In this document: positions 50,809 to 58,760 of the stretch, piece after piece
Layout of the letters: each line of letters opens with the position of its first letter
Numbering within the stretch: the first letter of the stretch is position 1
From: Bradyrhizobium hereditatis
Lineage (GTDB): Bacteria; Pseudomonadota; Alphaproteobacteria; Rhizobiales; Xanthobacteraceae
Direction of reading: 5' to 3'
Assembly (NCBI RefSeq): GCF_020329435.1
Contig: NZ_JAGKJK010000008.1
Location: 248,001-312,000, forward strand
Length of the DNA: 64,000 bases
Program-made: the position numbers and the translations under genes
The notes under the pieces: generated by a model
The model's database searches: none
The model's input: the letters and a program-made list of their open reading frames with translations, nothing else
Told to the model about the DNA's origin: nothing

Positions 50809-50982
50809 AGTTTCGACGTTGCGGGGGAGGAAACGCCGATGCGAAGAAAACCCCAAGCGCGTCTGATCGTTCCAAGATGAAGGGAACCGTGCACCTGCGT
50901 TTGCAGGAACGATCGCCTTGCACGCGCGTCGTAGCAGGCGCCCTCCGTGGCGAGCGTGGCTCTGCAGCAAAACGACAAGAGA

Positions 50983-51273
50983 ATGCAGCTTCTCGAAACC
51001 GTCATCGGCGTCACCGCAGCCATGCTGACGTCGCTGTCGTACATTCCGCAGGTGAGGAAAGTCCGGACCGGTCAGCCGACGGAAGATCTTTCGTCGCGGA
51101 CGCTGATCGCCCTGACATCCGGATTGGTGCTCTGGATCGTGTATGGTGTTATCAAGCCTGACTGGATTATCGTCGCAGCCAACGTCGTCGGCGCTAGCCT
51201 CACCGGCTATGTGCTCTATCACAAGCTGCAGGAGCGGCAGGGGACCGCTAAGAGCTCCATGAAGCGCGGCTGA
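50983..51273 (+). CDS. SemiSWEET sugar transporter
   Basis: A 96-residue protein with three transmembrane helices. The first holds the PQ-loop signature LSYIPQVRKVRTG, the second is LIALTSGLVLWIVYGVI, and the third is WIIVAANVVGASLTGYVLYH. This is the bacterial half-SWEET, which dimerises to move sugars by facilitated diffusion. A Bradyrhizobium SemiSWEET has been characterised as a sugar carrier. ATG 50983 is chosen; GTG 50947 would add a polar twelve-residue start. Confidence 0.9.
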   Translation: MQLLETVIGVTAAMLTSLSYIPQVRKVRTGQPTEDLSSRTLIALTSGLVLWIVYGVIKPDWIIVAANVVGASLTGYVLYHKLQERQGTAKSSMKRG

Positions 51274-51409
51274 TGACGCAAAAGAGTGTCGCGGCAGAAT
51301 GCCCGTTGAAGTAGTCAGTTTCCCTTTCGCAACAAATATTTGCGCAACTGGCGCCAGCGTAAGCAAACGTTTAGCGGCCGCCCGTAAAATACCGGCATCA
51401 ATATTTGCA

Positions 51410-51424
51410 TTAACCTCTGGTTAA
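51410..51424. promoter_or_regulatory. CtrA box, perfect TTAA-N7-TTAA
   Basis: TTAA at 51410-51413 and 51421-51424 with CCTCTGG between, ending three bases before the ATG at 51428. A site this close to the start suggests direct CtrA control, by activation or repression. Confidence 0.6.
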
Positions 51425-51427
51425 GTC

Positions 51428-51955
51428 ATGCGCCTTCTGCCGATGAAAGAGCCGGACAGGTCCTGGCGGTCGATCAAGGGCCAGTGGAAGAAAGACGCTG
51501 AAAGCGTCGGCGAAGACTTTTCGACCTTTTCGACGGGAAGTTACTCCGCCTACGACGCCCTGACCAGGGACGGCGACAACCCGAATCTTTATTGCCTTTC
51601 AGACGGCGAGCGGATTCATGCAGCCTGTCAGGTCAGCCGCCTAATGATGAGCAAATTTCCGAACCCCATTTTGCGTGCGCGCTTCATCGTGGTGTCGCCG
51701 GTCTACGAGCTGGGGATCGCGGATACCAGCCAGTACGCACAGATGATAGTGGCGCTGTTCTCCGGCATCGTATGGCTGTCGAGGGACACGATGTCGGCCG
51801 GCCATATCCGTTTCTTCCTGAAGAGCCCGGGAGATGCGCAGTACTTCGCGGCGCTGCGGGCTTCGGCGCCCGGCTCGCTGTTCTCGGAGTTCACGACCGG
51901 CGGGGCGCTGATTGAATGCAGCCTCACGGAAGCTGTGGTGGCGGAACCTGCCTGA
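51428..51955 (+). CDS. Cytoplasmic protein, unknown function
   Basis: A 175-residue protein. It has a charged N-terminus (RLLPMKEPDRSWRSIKGQWK), then FSTFSTGSYSAYDALTRDG, LYCLSDGERIHAACQVSRLM and alternating strands and helices ending in FTTGGALIECSLTEAVVA. The beta/alpha pattern might be GNAT-like but no acetyl-CoA motif is seen. It lies directly behind a perfect CtrA box and 92 bp before the GGDEF-EAL gene on the same strand, so a motility or cell-cycle role is possible. Confidence 0.7.
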   Translation: MRLLPMKEPDRSWRSIKGQWKKDAESVGEDFSTFSTGSYSAYDALTRDGDNPNLYCLSDGERIHAACQVSRLMMSKFPNPILRARFIVVSPVYELGIADTSQYAQMIVALFSGIVWLSRDTMSAGHIRFFLKSPGDAQYFAALRASAPGSLFSEFTTGGALIECSLTEAVVAEPA

Positions 51956-52047
51956 TTCCGTGATCGCCTTAACCTTGCGATAACTCATTTTGCTAACGCC
52001 CTCTTGGGTTGTGATCCCTACAACGAGCGCCTGTGGGGGCAGCGAGA

Positions 52048-54762
52048 ATGCTGAACAATTCATCGCAAAAGGTCGTCGCGGAGAACCAGCCGCTGCTCGG
52101 AGCCAGCGTGCCGTGGCGGATCCGGCTTGAAGCAATCCAGTGGCTGATCCTGAGCGCCGCGGTGCTCGTGATCGCGATCATGCTGGGCACCGGCTATTAC
52201 GCGATGCAATACCGCGAGCGTGCGCTGGAAGTCGCCGCGCGCGAGCTCAACAACACCGCGCTCTTGCTGTCGCGGCATTTCGACCAGCAACTCCTGGACC
52301 TCCAGCATGTCCAGGAAGAGGTCGTGGCCGGCATGCGGGCGGACGGGGTCAACACCGCCGACGAGTTCGAACGGAAGATGGCGACGCTGAGCGCGCATGA
52401 GATGCTGCGCACCAAGCTCTCGGTGCTTCCGCATGTCGGCGCCCTTAATCTCTGGAGCGCCAAGGGGTGGTTGATCAATTCATCCGAGATGTGGCCCGTG
52501 GCGGACAAGACCATCACCGATCGTTACTATTTCAAGGAGTTCACTTCTGGCAGGCCGACGCCCGACGTCATCGTCGAGCCGGTCGTGAGCAAGGTGACCA
52601 AGGTCTGGACGACCGCCTTTGCGCGCAAGATCACCGGCCGCCAGGGCGAGATCATCGGCTTTGCCGTCCGCGGCGTCGAGCCTTCCCACTTCGAGGCCTT
52701 CGTCGCGTCGCTGGCGCTGGACAGCGATACCGCGATTTCGATGATCCACCGCAACGGCACCATCATCGCCCGCTATCCCAAGGACGACGCGCTGATCGGC
52801 CACAACGTAGCCAATACAGACGCGTTTCAGCGCGCGCTGGCGCAGGATGGCAATATTTCGGGACGTTTCACCAGCGCGAGGCTGTCGGAAGAGAAGGTCG
52901 GCGCGGTCAAATCGCTGAAGCACTTTCCGATCCTGATCGTCGCGACCACGCAGACGGAGACGGCACTCGCCGACTGGCGGGCGCAAACCAGGCTGCAATT
53001 CTTTGCCGCAGCGCTGGCGATCGTCGTCGTGATCGGCATGGTCTTCCTGATCGTGCGCCAGCTCCGCCGCCAGCATGCTGCCGCGCAGGAGAAGCTTTCG
53101 GAGAAGAGCCAGCATCTCGACGCCGCGATCAACAACATGACGCAAGGACTCTTGCTCTTCGATGCCTCGGGCCGTCTCGTGATCTGCAACCGGCGATACA
53201 TCGACATGTTCGGGCTGTCACCCGACGTGGTCAAACCCGGCTGCCATCTGCGTGACCTGATCCAGCATCGGCAGGAGCGCGGCTCTTTCGTCGGCGACGT
53301 CGACGCTTATTGCGCGCGCTTTCTCGATCCGAACGGCAGCCTGGTTCAGGACACCGTAACCTCGACGCCGGACGGGCGCACGATCCGGCTGATCTTCAAG
53401 CGGTCGCCGGACGGCGGTTGGGCGGCGACACTGGAAGACGTCACCGAAGGGCGGCGCGACCAGGCCAGAATCGAGCATCTCGCCCATTACGACGCGCTGA
53501 CCAATCTGCCGAACCGAACGCTATTCCAGCGCCATGCGGAAGGATTGCTGCTGGAAACCGAGGGGCGCGAGTTCGCGATCCTCTATATCGATATCGACGA
53601 GTTCAAGCGTATCAACGATACGCTGGGCCATTTGATCGGCGATGAGTTCCTCAAAGGCGTCGCAGAGCGGTTGCGCCAGTCGGTGGGGCCCGAAGACTTC
53701 ATCGCCCGGCTCGGAGGCGATGAATTCGCGATCCTTCAAAACGGCATTGCGAGCGCCGAGGACGTTCACGCCCTGGTCGGGCGGATCTATCAGGCGCTGC
53801 GCACCCCCTTTGATTGCAACGGCCATCAGCTTTCCAGCGACGCCAGCATCGGGATCGCGATCGCTCCGCGCGACGGTTCGGACCTGCTCGATCTCCTGAA
53901 GAATGCTGATCTCGCGATGTATGCGGCGAAGGCCGCGGGACGCCGAACCTATCGCTTTTTCGATCCGGAGATGGAGCTTAAGGCCAATCACCGCCGCGAG
54001 CTGGAGGCGGATCTGCGTACCGCGCTGGTGGAGGGTGGATTCGAGCTGCACTATCAGCCGCAGGTCGATCTGCGCAGCGACCGGGTCACCGGTTGCGAGG
54101 CGCTACTCCGCTGGCGGCATCCGGTGCGCGGCATGGTATCGCCCGCCGACTTCGTGCCGGTCGCCGAAGAAACCGGCCTGATCGAGGAGATCGGGCAGTG
54201 GGTGTTGCGCACCGCTTGCGCAGAAGCGGCAAAGTGGCCGGCCGATATCCGCATCGCGGTCAATGTCTCGCCGGTTCAGTTCCGCTCGGAAACGCTGTCG
54301 CTGAAAGTTGCCGCCGCGCTCGCCGAGAGCGGGCTCGAACCGCGCCGGCTGGAGCTAGAGATCACCGAAGCGGTGTTGATCGCGGATGACGATGCGGCGC
54401 TGGCGACGCTGAACCAGCTCCGCGCGCTCGGCATTCACATCGCGCTCGACGATTTCGGCACCGGCTATTCCTCGCTGCAATATCTGCAACGCTTTCCGTT
54501 CGACAAGATCAAGATCGACCGCTCCTTCGTCAAGGAAGTGGCGCGCAACTCTTCGTCGGCCTCGATCATTCGCGCAGTGGTCAGCATCGCCGCCGACCGC
54601 AACATGATCACCACGGCGGAAGGCGTCGAGACGCTGCAACAGCGCGAGACCGTGCAGAATCTCGGATGCACGCAGATGCAGGGCTACCTGTTCAGCGCGG
54701 CGCGCCCGGCGCAGGAAATTCGCGCGCTGCTGGGGGAGGCTGCCGTCGAGGCGGCGGCGTGA
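52048..54762 (+). CDS. GGDEF-EAL cyclic-di-GMP signalling protein
   Basis: A 904-residue membrane protein from ATG 52048. Transmembrane helix 1 (about 32-53), a periplasmic double-Cache-like sensor (about 60-315), transmembrane helix 2 (about 318-338), a PAS domain (about 355-465), a GGDEF domain with ARLGGDEFAIL (about 553-563) and an EAL domain with GCEALLRWRHP (about 683-693), ITEAVLI, ALDDFGTGYSS and KIDRSF. Both domains keep catalytic residues, so it may be a bifunctional cyclase and phosphodiesterase. Confidence 0.94.
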   Translation: MLNNSSQKVVAENQPLLGASVPWRIRLEAIQWLILSAAVLVIAIMLGTGYYAMQYRERALEVAARELNNTALLLSRHFDQQLLDLQHVQEEVVAGMRADGVNTADEFERKMATLSAHEMLRTKLSVLPHVGALNLWSAKGWLINSSEMWPVADKTITDRYYFKEFTSGRPTPDVIVEPVVSKVTKVWTTAFARKITGRQGEIIGFAVRGVEPSHFEAFVASLALDSDTAISMIHRNGTIIARYPKDDALIGHNVANTDAFQRALAQDGNISGRFTSARLSEEKVGAVKSLKHFPILIVATTQTETALADWRAQTRLQFFAAALAIVVVIGMVFLIVRQLRRQHAAAQEKLSEKSQHLDAAINNMTQGLLLFDASGRLVICNRRYIDMFGLSPDVVKPGCHLRDLIQHRQERGSFVGDVDAYCARFLDPNGSLVQDTVTSTPDGRTIRLIFKRSPDGGWAATLEDVTEGRRDQARIEHLAHYDALTNLPNRTLFQRHAEGLLLETEGREFAILYIDIDEFKRINDTLGHLIGDEFLKGVAERLRQSVGPEDFIARLGGDEFAILQNGIASAEDVHALVGRIYQALRTPFDCNGHQLSSDASIGIAIAPRDGSDLLDLLKNADLAMYAAKAAGRRTYRFFDPEMELKANHRRELEADLRTALVEGGFELHYQPQVDLRSDRVTGCEALLRWRHPVRGMVSPADFVPVAEETGLIEEIGQWVLRTACAEAAKWPADIRIAVNVSPVQFRSETLSLKVAAALAESGLEPRRLELEITEAVLIADDDAALATLNQLRALGIHIALDDFGTGYSSLQYLQRFPFDKIKIDRSFVKEVARNSSSASIIRAVVSIAADRNMITTAEGVETLQQRETVQNLGCTQMQGYLFSAARPAQEIRALLGEAAVEAAA

Positions 54763-54792
54763 GGCATTCTGTAAGCCTGAAATCATGTGATC

Positions 54793-54899
54793 CGTCACCC
54801 TGAGGTGGCCGTGCGCAGCGCGGCCCTCGAAGGGCGACGGCCACCCAGCGGGGCCGTTCATCCTTCGAGGCTCGCTTCGCTCGCACCTCAGGATGACGG
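54793..54899. repeat. Palindromic intergenic repeat, family H
   Basis: Arms CGTCACCCTGAGGTG and CACCTCAGGATGACG with an inner CCTCGAAGG. It lies between the convergent GGDEF-EAL and histidine-kinase genes. Confidence 0.85.
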
Positions 54900-54925
54900 A
54901 GATAGAGTGAGCGCTCGCGCACCTA

Positions 54926-57385
54926 TCATGCCTGCGGCCGCGCCTCAGAAATCGCCTTCCTGAGAATCCGCGACAGCAATTCCACCGAATAGGGCTTTTG
55001 GATCAGCTCGAAGCCGCGATGGGCGCTTTCGGCCAGCACGTTGCTATAGCCGCTGGTCAGGACCACGGGCAGGCCGGGATAGCGCTCGCGGATGATGCCG
55101 GCGAGTTCGACGCCATTCATGCCGGGCATGATGACGTCGGAAAACACCAGGTCGGCGGCGAACTCGTCCTCGGCCAGGATCGCGAGCGCGGCATCCGCGC
55201 TGGCGACGCGGCGGACGGTGTATCCGAGATCTTCCAATAGCTCGGTGGAGAACTGTCCGACGTCGTCATTGTCCTCGACCACGAGCACGCGGTAGCCGCG
55301 GCCACGCGTGGCAGGTTCGCCGCCGGTCGCGGCGGCCACGACGGCGTCGGCCGGCGTCGGGGCCTGCGGCAGGTAGATCGTAAACGTCGCGCCCTGGCCG
55401 GGCTCGCTGGCGACCGCGATGTCGCCGTCGGATTGCTTGGCAAAGCCAAACGCCTGGCTGAGACCGAGCCCGGTGCCCTTGCCGACTTCCTTGGTGGTGA
55501 AGAACGGCTCGAAGATGGTCTCGAGCAGGGCAGACGGGATGCCGATGCCGGTGTCGGTCACGGTGATGGCGACGAAGTCGCCGCTGCGGGCGGGCTGGGC
55601 GCGCAACGGCGGAATGGCATTCACCTTGCGAACCTGGATGGTGAGGTGACCCTCGCTGTCCATGGCGTCGCGGCTGTTGACGGCCAGATTCATCAGCGCT
55701 GTCTCGAACTGCGCGACGTCGGCGATCGCAAAGCAGTTGAGATCGGCGATGTCGACGTCGATCCTGATCCGGGCGCCGACGAGGGGACGGATCAATTGTG
55801 CGACGGATTCAACCTGGGTGCCGACGTTGAACACTTGCGGCTTTAGCGGCTGCCGGCGCGCAAACGCCAGTAATTGCCCGGTCAGCTTGGAGGCGCGCTC
55901 CACCGTCTCGCCGATCGCGTCGATATAGCGCCGGCGCCGCTCTTCAGGCAGCTCGCGGCGGCGCAGGAAGTCGGTCGCGGAGCGGATGATGGTCAGGAGA
56001 TTGTTGAAATCGTGCGCCACCCCGCCGGTCAACTGCCCGACCGCTTCCATCTTCTGCGACTGGCGCAGCGCTTCCTCGCCCTGGCGGCGCTCGGTGATGT
56101 CGATGGCCTCCGGCACCGCGCCGATGACGACGCCGTGGCGGTCGTGCAGCGGGCGCATCGCGAAATCGAAATAACGGTCGCCGACCGGCAGATGCAAGAG
56201 CATCTCGATCTTGACCTCTTCACCACGCATCACGGTGATGAAGGCATCGTGGACGGCTTCGCGCATGCCTGAGGTCGCCGAGAACCACGGCGTTTCCCAG
56301 AACGGCTTGCCGACCACCGCGTTGGCTTCGGCGCGGATGCCGTCCAGTGCTGTCCGGTTGGCATAGAGCACATCGCCGTGCTGGTTGAGCAGCGCCTGAT
56401 ACTGGTGGCTGGTCTCGAAGATCGCCCGCATCTGGGCTTCGCTGGATTCGAGCTGCGCGGTGCGCTCGGTGATGCGCAATTCGAGGATTTCATTCAGCCG
56501 CCGCAGATCGTGCTCGGCCTGCTTGGCCGCGGTGATGTCGTGAGCGACGCCGATGAAGCCGATATGGTTGCCGTTCGGATCCCAGCGCGGCTGGGATTCT
56601 GAGCGCAGCCAGCGCCATTCGCCATCGGCGCGCTGATAGCGGGCTTCCAGCACGAACGGCTTCAGCGAGGCTTCGCCCGCGACCGATTCCTGCAGGATGC
56701 GCGGCAGGTCTTCCGGATGCAGCCGCTTGCGCCAGTCGAACACGATCGCTTCGTCGAACGGCAGCCCGAGAAAATCGAGATAGGCCTGGTTGGCGAAGGA
56801 ACGCGTGCGGTCGAGCTTGGTGACCCAGATCGGCACCGGCGCACTGTCGGCGATCAGGCGGAAGCGCTCTTCGCTTTCACGCAAAGTAGCCTGCGCGAGC
56901 ATTTGCGCTGTGACGTCGAGATCGGCGCCGACCAGCCGCAGCGCGCGGCCGTCGCGCTCGCGCTCAATCTTGGCGACGACGCGGATCCATCGGATCGCGC
57001 CGTCATTCGGCCGCACGATGCGGTATTCGGCCGAGTAATCTTCGCTGTCGCTCTTCAGCACGCTGAACAGATGCTGGACCGTTCGTTCGCGATCCTCGGG
57101 ATGGATGCGGCTGACCCATTCTTCATAGGTCTCATTGGCCGCCTCGGGCGGCAGCCCGTGAACCAGAAGATATTCGGGCGAGCGGCGATTCTTGACGCCG
57201 TCGCGGAAATCGATTTCGAGGCCTCCGACGCCGGCGATGCGCTGGATGCGCGCGAGCTCCGCTTCGCGCGCCTGCAGCTCGCGATGGGCTCTGTCACGCT
57301 CGTTTGCGATTTCCTGCAGGTGTTGCCGCAAGCGTTTGGCGGCGGCAGCTCCAGGCAGGACATTGGTCGTATCGGAAGGGGTCAT
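54926..57385 (-). CDS. Hybrid sensor histidine kinase with PAS domains
   Basis: A cytoplasmic kinase of 819 residues, without transmembrane segments. The N-terminal coiled coil is followed by several PAS domains (about 45-425). HisKA has TGGVAHDFNNLLTI, with phospho-acceptor His 458, HATPase has ITVTDTGIGIP and GKGTGLGLSQAFG, and a C-terminal receiver carries LVFSDVIMPGMNG, with phospho-acceptor Asp 750, and a conserved Thr/Lys region (LTSGYS, IQKPYS). ATG 57385 is chosen. Signal and output are unknown. Confidence 0.93.
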   Translation of the reverse strand: MTPSDTTNVLPGAAAAKRLRQHLQEIANERDRAHRELQAREAELARIQRIAGVGGLEIDFRDGVKNRRSPEYLLVHGLPPEAANETYEEWVSRIHPEDRERTVQHLFSVLKSDSEDYSAEYRIVRPNDGAIRWIRVVAKIERERDGRALRLVGADLDVTAQMLAQATLRESEERFRLIADSAPVPIWVTKLDRTRSFANQAYLDFLGLPFDEAIVFDWRKRLHPEDLPRILQESVAGEASLKPFVLEARYQRADGEWRWLRSESQPRWDPNGNHIGFIGVAHDITAAKQAEHDLRRLNEILELRITERTAQLESSEAQMRAIFETSHQYQALLNQHGDVLYANRTALDGIRAEANAVVGKPFWETPWFSATSGMREAVHDAFITVMRGEEVKIEMLLHLPVGDRYFDFAMRPLHDRHGVVIGAVPEAIDITERRQGEEALRQSQKMEAVGQLTGGVAHDFNNLLTIIRSATDFLRRRELPEERRRRYIDAIGETVERASKLTGQLLAFARRQPLKPQVFNVGTQVESVAQLIRPLVGARIRIDVDIADLNCFAIADVAQFETALMNLAVNSRDAMDSEGHLTIQVRKVNAIPPLRAQPARSGDFVAITVTDTGIGIPSALLETIFEPFFTTKEVGKGTGLGLSQAFGFAKQSDGDIAVASEPGQGATFTIYLPQAPTPADAVVAAATGGEPATRGRGYRVLVVEDNDDVGQFSTELLEDLGYTVRRVASADAALAILAEDEFAADLVFSDVIMPGMNGVELAGIIRERYPGLPVVLTSGYSNVLAESAHRGFELIQKPYSVELLSRILRKAISEARPQA

Positions 57386-57442
57386 GCGTGCCGGCAACCT
57401 CTGCCCGGCACTTTCACACAGGATGTGACGGAATTTCCAGCT

Positions 57443-58213
57443 TCATTTGCCCTTTGATGGCGATCGGCAGTTGTACGCGCGGCGGAACCCTTCCGCCTGC
57501 GCCTGTTCCTCGGAACAGAACCAGCGATCCTGCTTCAATCCCGGATAGGAGCGGCATGCCTGCAGGTGATAGATACCGACGTTCCCAGTGACGCGCGCAC
57601 GCACGGCATACTTGCCCTTGATGTTGCAGCCTGCCGGCATCGCGAGATCTTCCGGGAACAAGGTCTCGCGAATCTCGCGCTCGCGGTCGGGCCGGCACGC
57701 GGCGCCGAGCAGGGGGCCGTCCTGCTTGCCCGCGCGGAACTCGCGCGGCGCGACGAAGCAACCCTTCCAGAGCCCCTGGCGATCATCCCGAGCGCGGGCT
57801 TCGTCCGGCTTGAAGCGTCCGCTCGCGGAGGCTTCGATGTTCAAAGCAAAGCCTTTCTGGACCAGCAATTCGCTCAGGCTGGTGGTCTCGCCCTCGATTT
57901 TGCATACGCCGATGCGCCGTTTCTTGTAGGTCGGGTCGACGCCGAGATCATCGCAGCGGACCTGCTTGCGGTCGATCAATTTGCTCAATTGATCGCGTGC
58001 CTCGATCCCGCAAGTCCAGACATCGGCGTGCTCGTCGATGCAGAGTTGGTCGATGGTCGGGACATCGACGCCGTCGAGGCGGAATGTGATGTTGCCCAGC
58101 TGGAGCGTGCTGCCATCCCGGACCATGGCGGTGGCGGCCGAACTCTGGCTGGCCGGAAGGACGATCGACAGCAATGCCGCAACCAGAAAAATTCGCAACC
58201 GCATCTGTTTCAT
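57443..58213 (-). CDS. Exported staphylococcal-nuclease-like protein, catalytic Glu absent
   Basis: A 256-residue protein with signal peptide (RIFLVAALLSIVLPASQSSA). The SNase-type barrel is seen in ITFRLDGVDVPTIDQLCIDE, then RRIGVCKIEGETTSLSELLV and KGFALNIEASASGRFKPDEA. The motif that in active nucleases reads DxPE is DVPT here, so the general-base Glu is replaced by Thr; Arg in FRL and RR remain. Cys-rich C-terminal part with FVAPREFR and YHLQACRSYPGL. It is probably a non-catalytic binding protein, which is inference. Divergent from the SOS-boxed ORF. Confidence 0.8.
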   Translation of the reverse strand: MKQMRLRIFLVAALLSIVLPASQSSAATAMVRDGSTLQLGNITFRLDGVDVPTIDQLCIDEHADVWTCGIEARDQLSKLIDRKQVRCDDLGVDPTYKKRRIGVCKIEGETTSLSELLVQKGFALNIEASASGRFKPDEARARDDRQGLWKGCFVAPREFRAGKQDGPLLGAACRPDREREIRETLFPEDLAMPAGCNIKGKYAVRARVTGNVGIYHLQACRSYPGLKQDRWFCSEEQAQAEGFRRAYNCRSPSKGK

Positions 58214-58353
58214 TCAAATCAATTCCGGGAAACCGCCGCTGCCTTCTAGCATAACGCGGTGTGATTGAACCAAGCCGCTGGCGCTAATTGGCGGTGGGCG
58301 AGGGGCTGGGGAAAACCATCGGTGCATTATGCCATGACGTCGTGCAGCGCCCA

Positions 58354-58382
58354 TTGACTTCGTGAGAACAAAATAAGAACAT
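58354..58382 (+). promoter_or_regulatory. LexA (SOS) box within a promoter
   Basis: GAAC at 58366-58369 and GAAC at 58377-58380, seven bases apart, are the alphaproteobacterial LexA motif. TTGACT at 58354-58359 lies 17 bases before GAACAT (58377-58382), a plausible -35/-10 pair, so the box covers the spacer and -10. The ATG at 58413 is 32 bp on. Confidence 0.7.
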
Positions 58383-58412
58383 ACGCGCCGTAGCTCAAAC
58401 CGGAATACTGCC

Positions 58413-58622
58413 ATGTCGTCCTCTTCACAGCCGAAGTCCGAAGAGAACGATGAGCTGGAAAGTGCCGTAGATCAGGCGATTTCCGCCTGCGGCGGCGATA
58501 TGCGGGCGACGATCCGGGCGTTGATCGTGGCCAACGAATATCTGGAATCCGAGGTCGCCGAGCTGATGAAGGCGGTATCCCACGCCTACACGCGGGGGCG
58601 GTTCAATTCCTATTCTGGGTGA
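58413..58622 (+). CDS. 69-residue protein, probable SOS-regulated
   Basis: A small acidic, helical, cytoplasmic protein. It starts SSSSQPKSEENDELESAVDQ, with ACGGDMRATIRALIVANEYL and VAELMKAVSHAYTRGRF. The middle helix has an amphipathic pattern and could mediate protein contact. It lies behind a LexA box inside its promoter. Conserved-looking homologues occur in Rhizobiales but I know of no function. Known SOS-induced short proteins include division inhibitors such as SulA and SidA, but this has no transmembrane segment like SidA. The ATG has no strong ribosome site. Confidence 0.8.
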   Translation: MSSSSQPKSEENDELESAVDQAISACGGDMRATIRALIVANEYLESEVAELMKAVSHAYTRGRFNSYSG

Positions 58623-58760
58623 ATGGTCGGAATCTGGCACGGCTGAGCCGATACGAGACCGTTGCCTCCATCGATTTTTGCTGTACGACGGGTGGGTTAC
58701 CCGCGTCCCGCAATTCCCGTTGCGGGGGAGGATCCTGCCTAGAGCTCAAGCAAGAAGAAC

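Noticed and set aside
51965..51983. Possible fourth CtrA site (TTAACCTTGCGATAA) before the GGDEF-EAL gene
   Set aside because: Second half is ATAA rather than TTAA, so it is not a perfect motif; kept out of the features.
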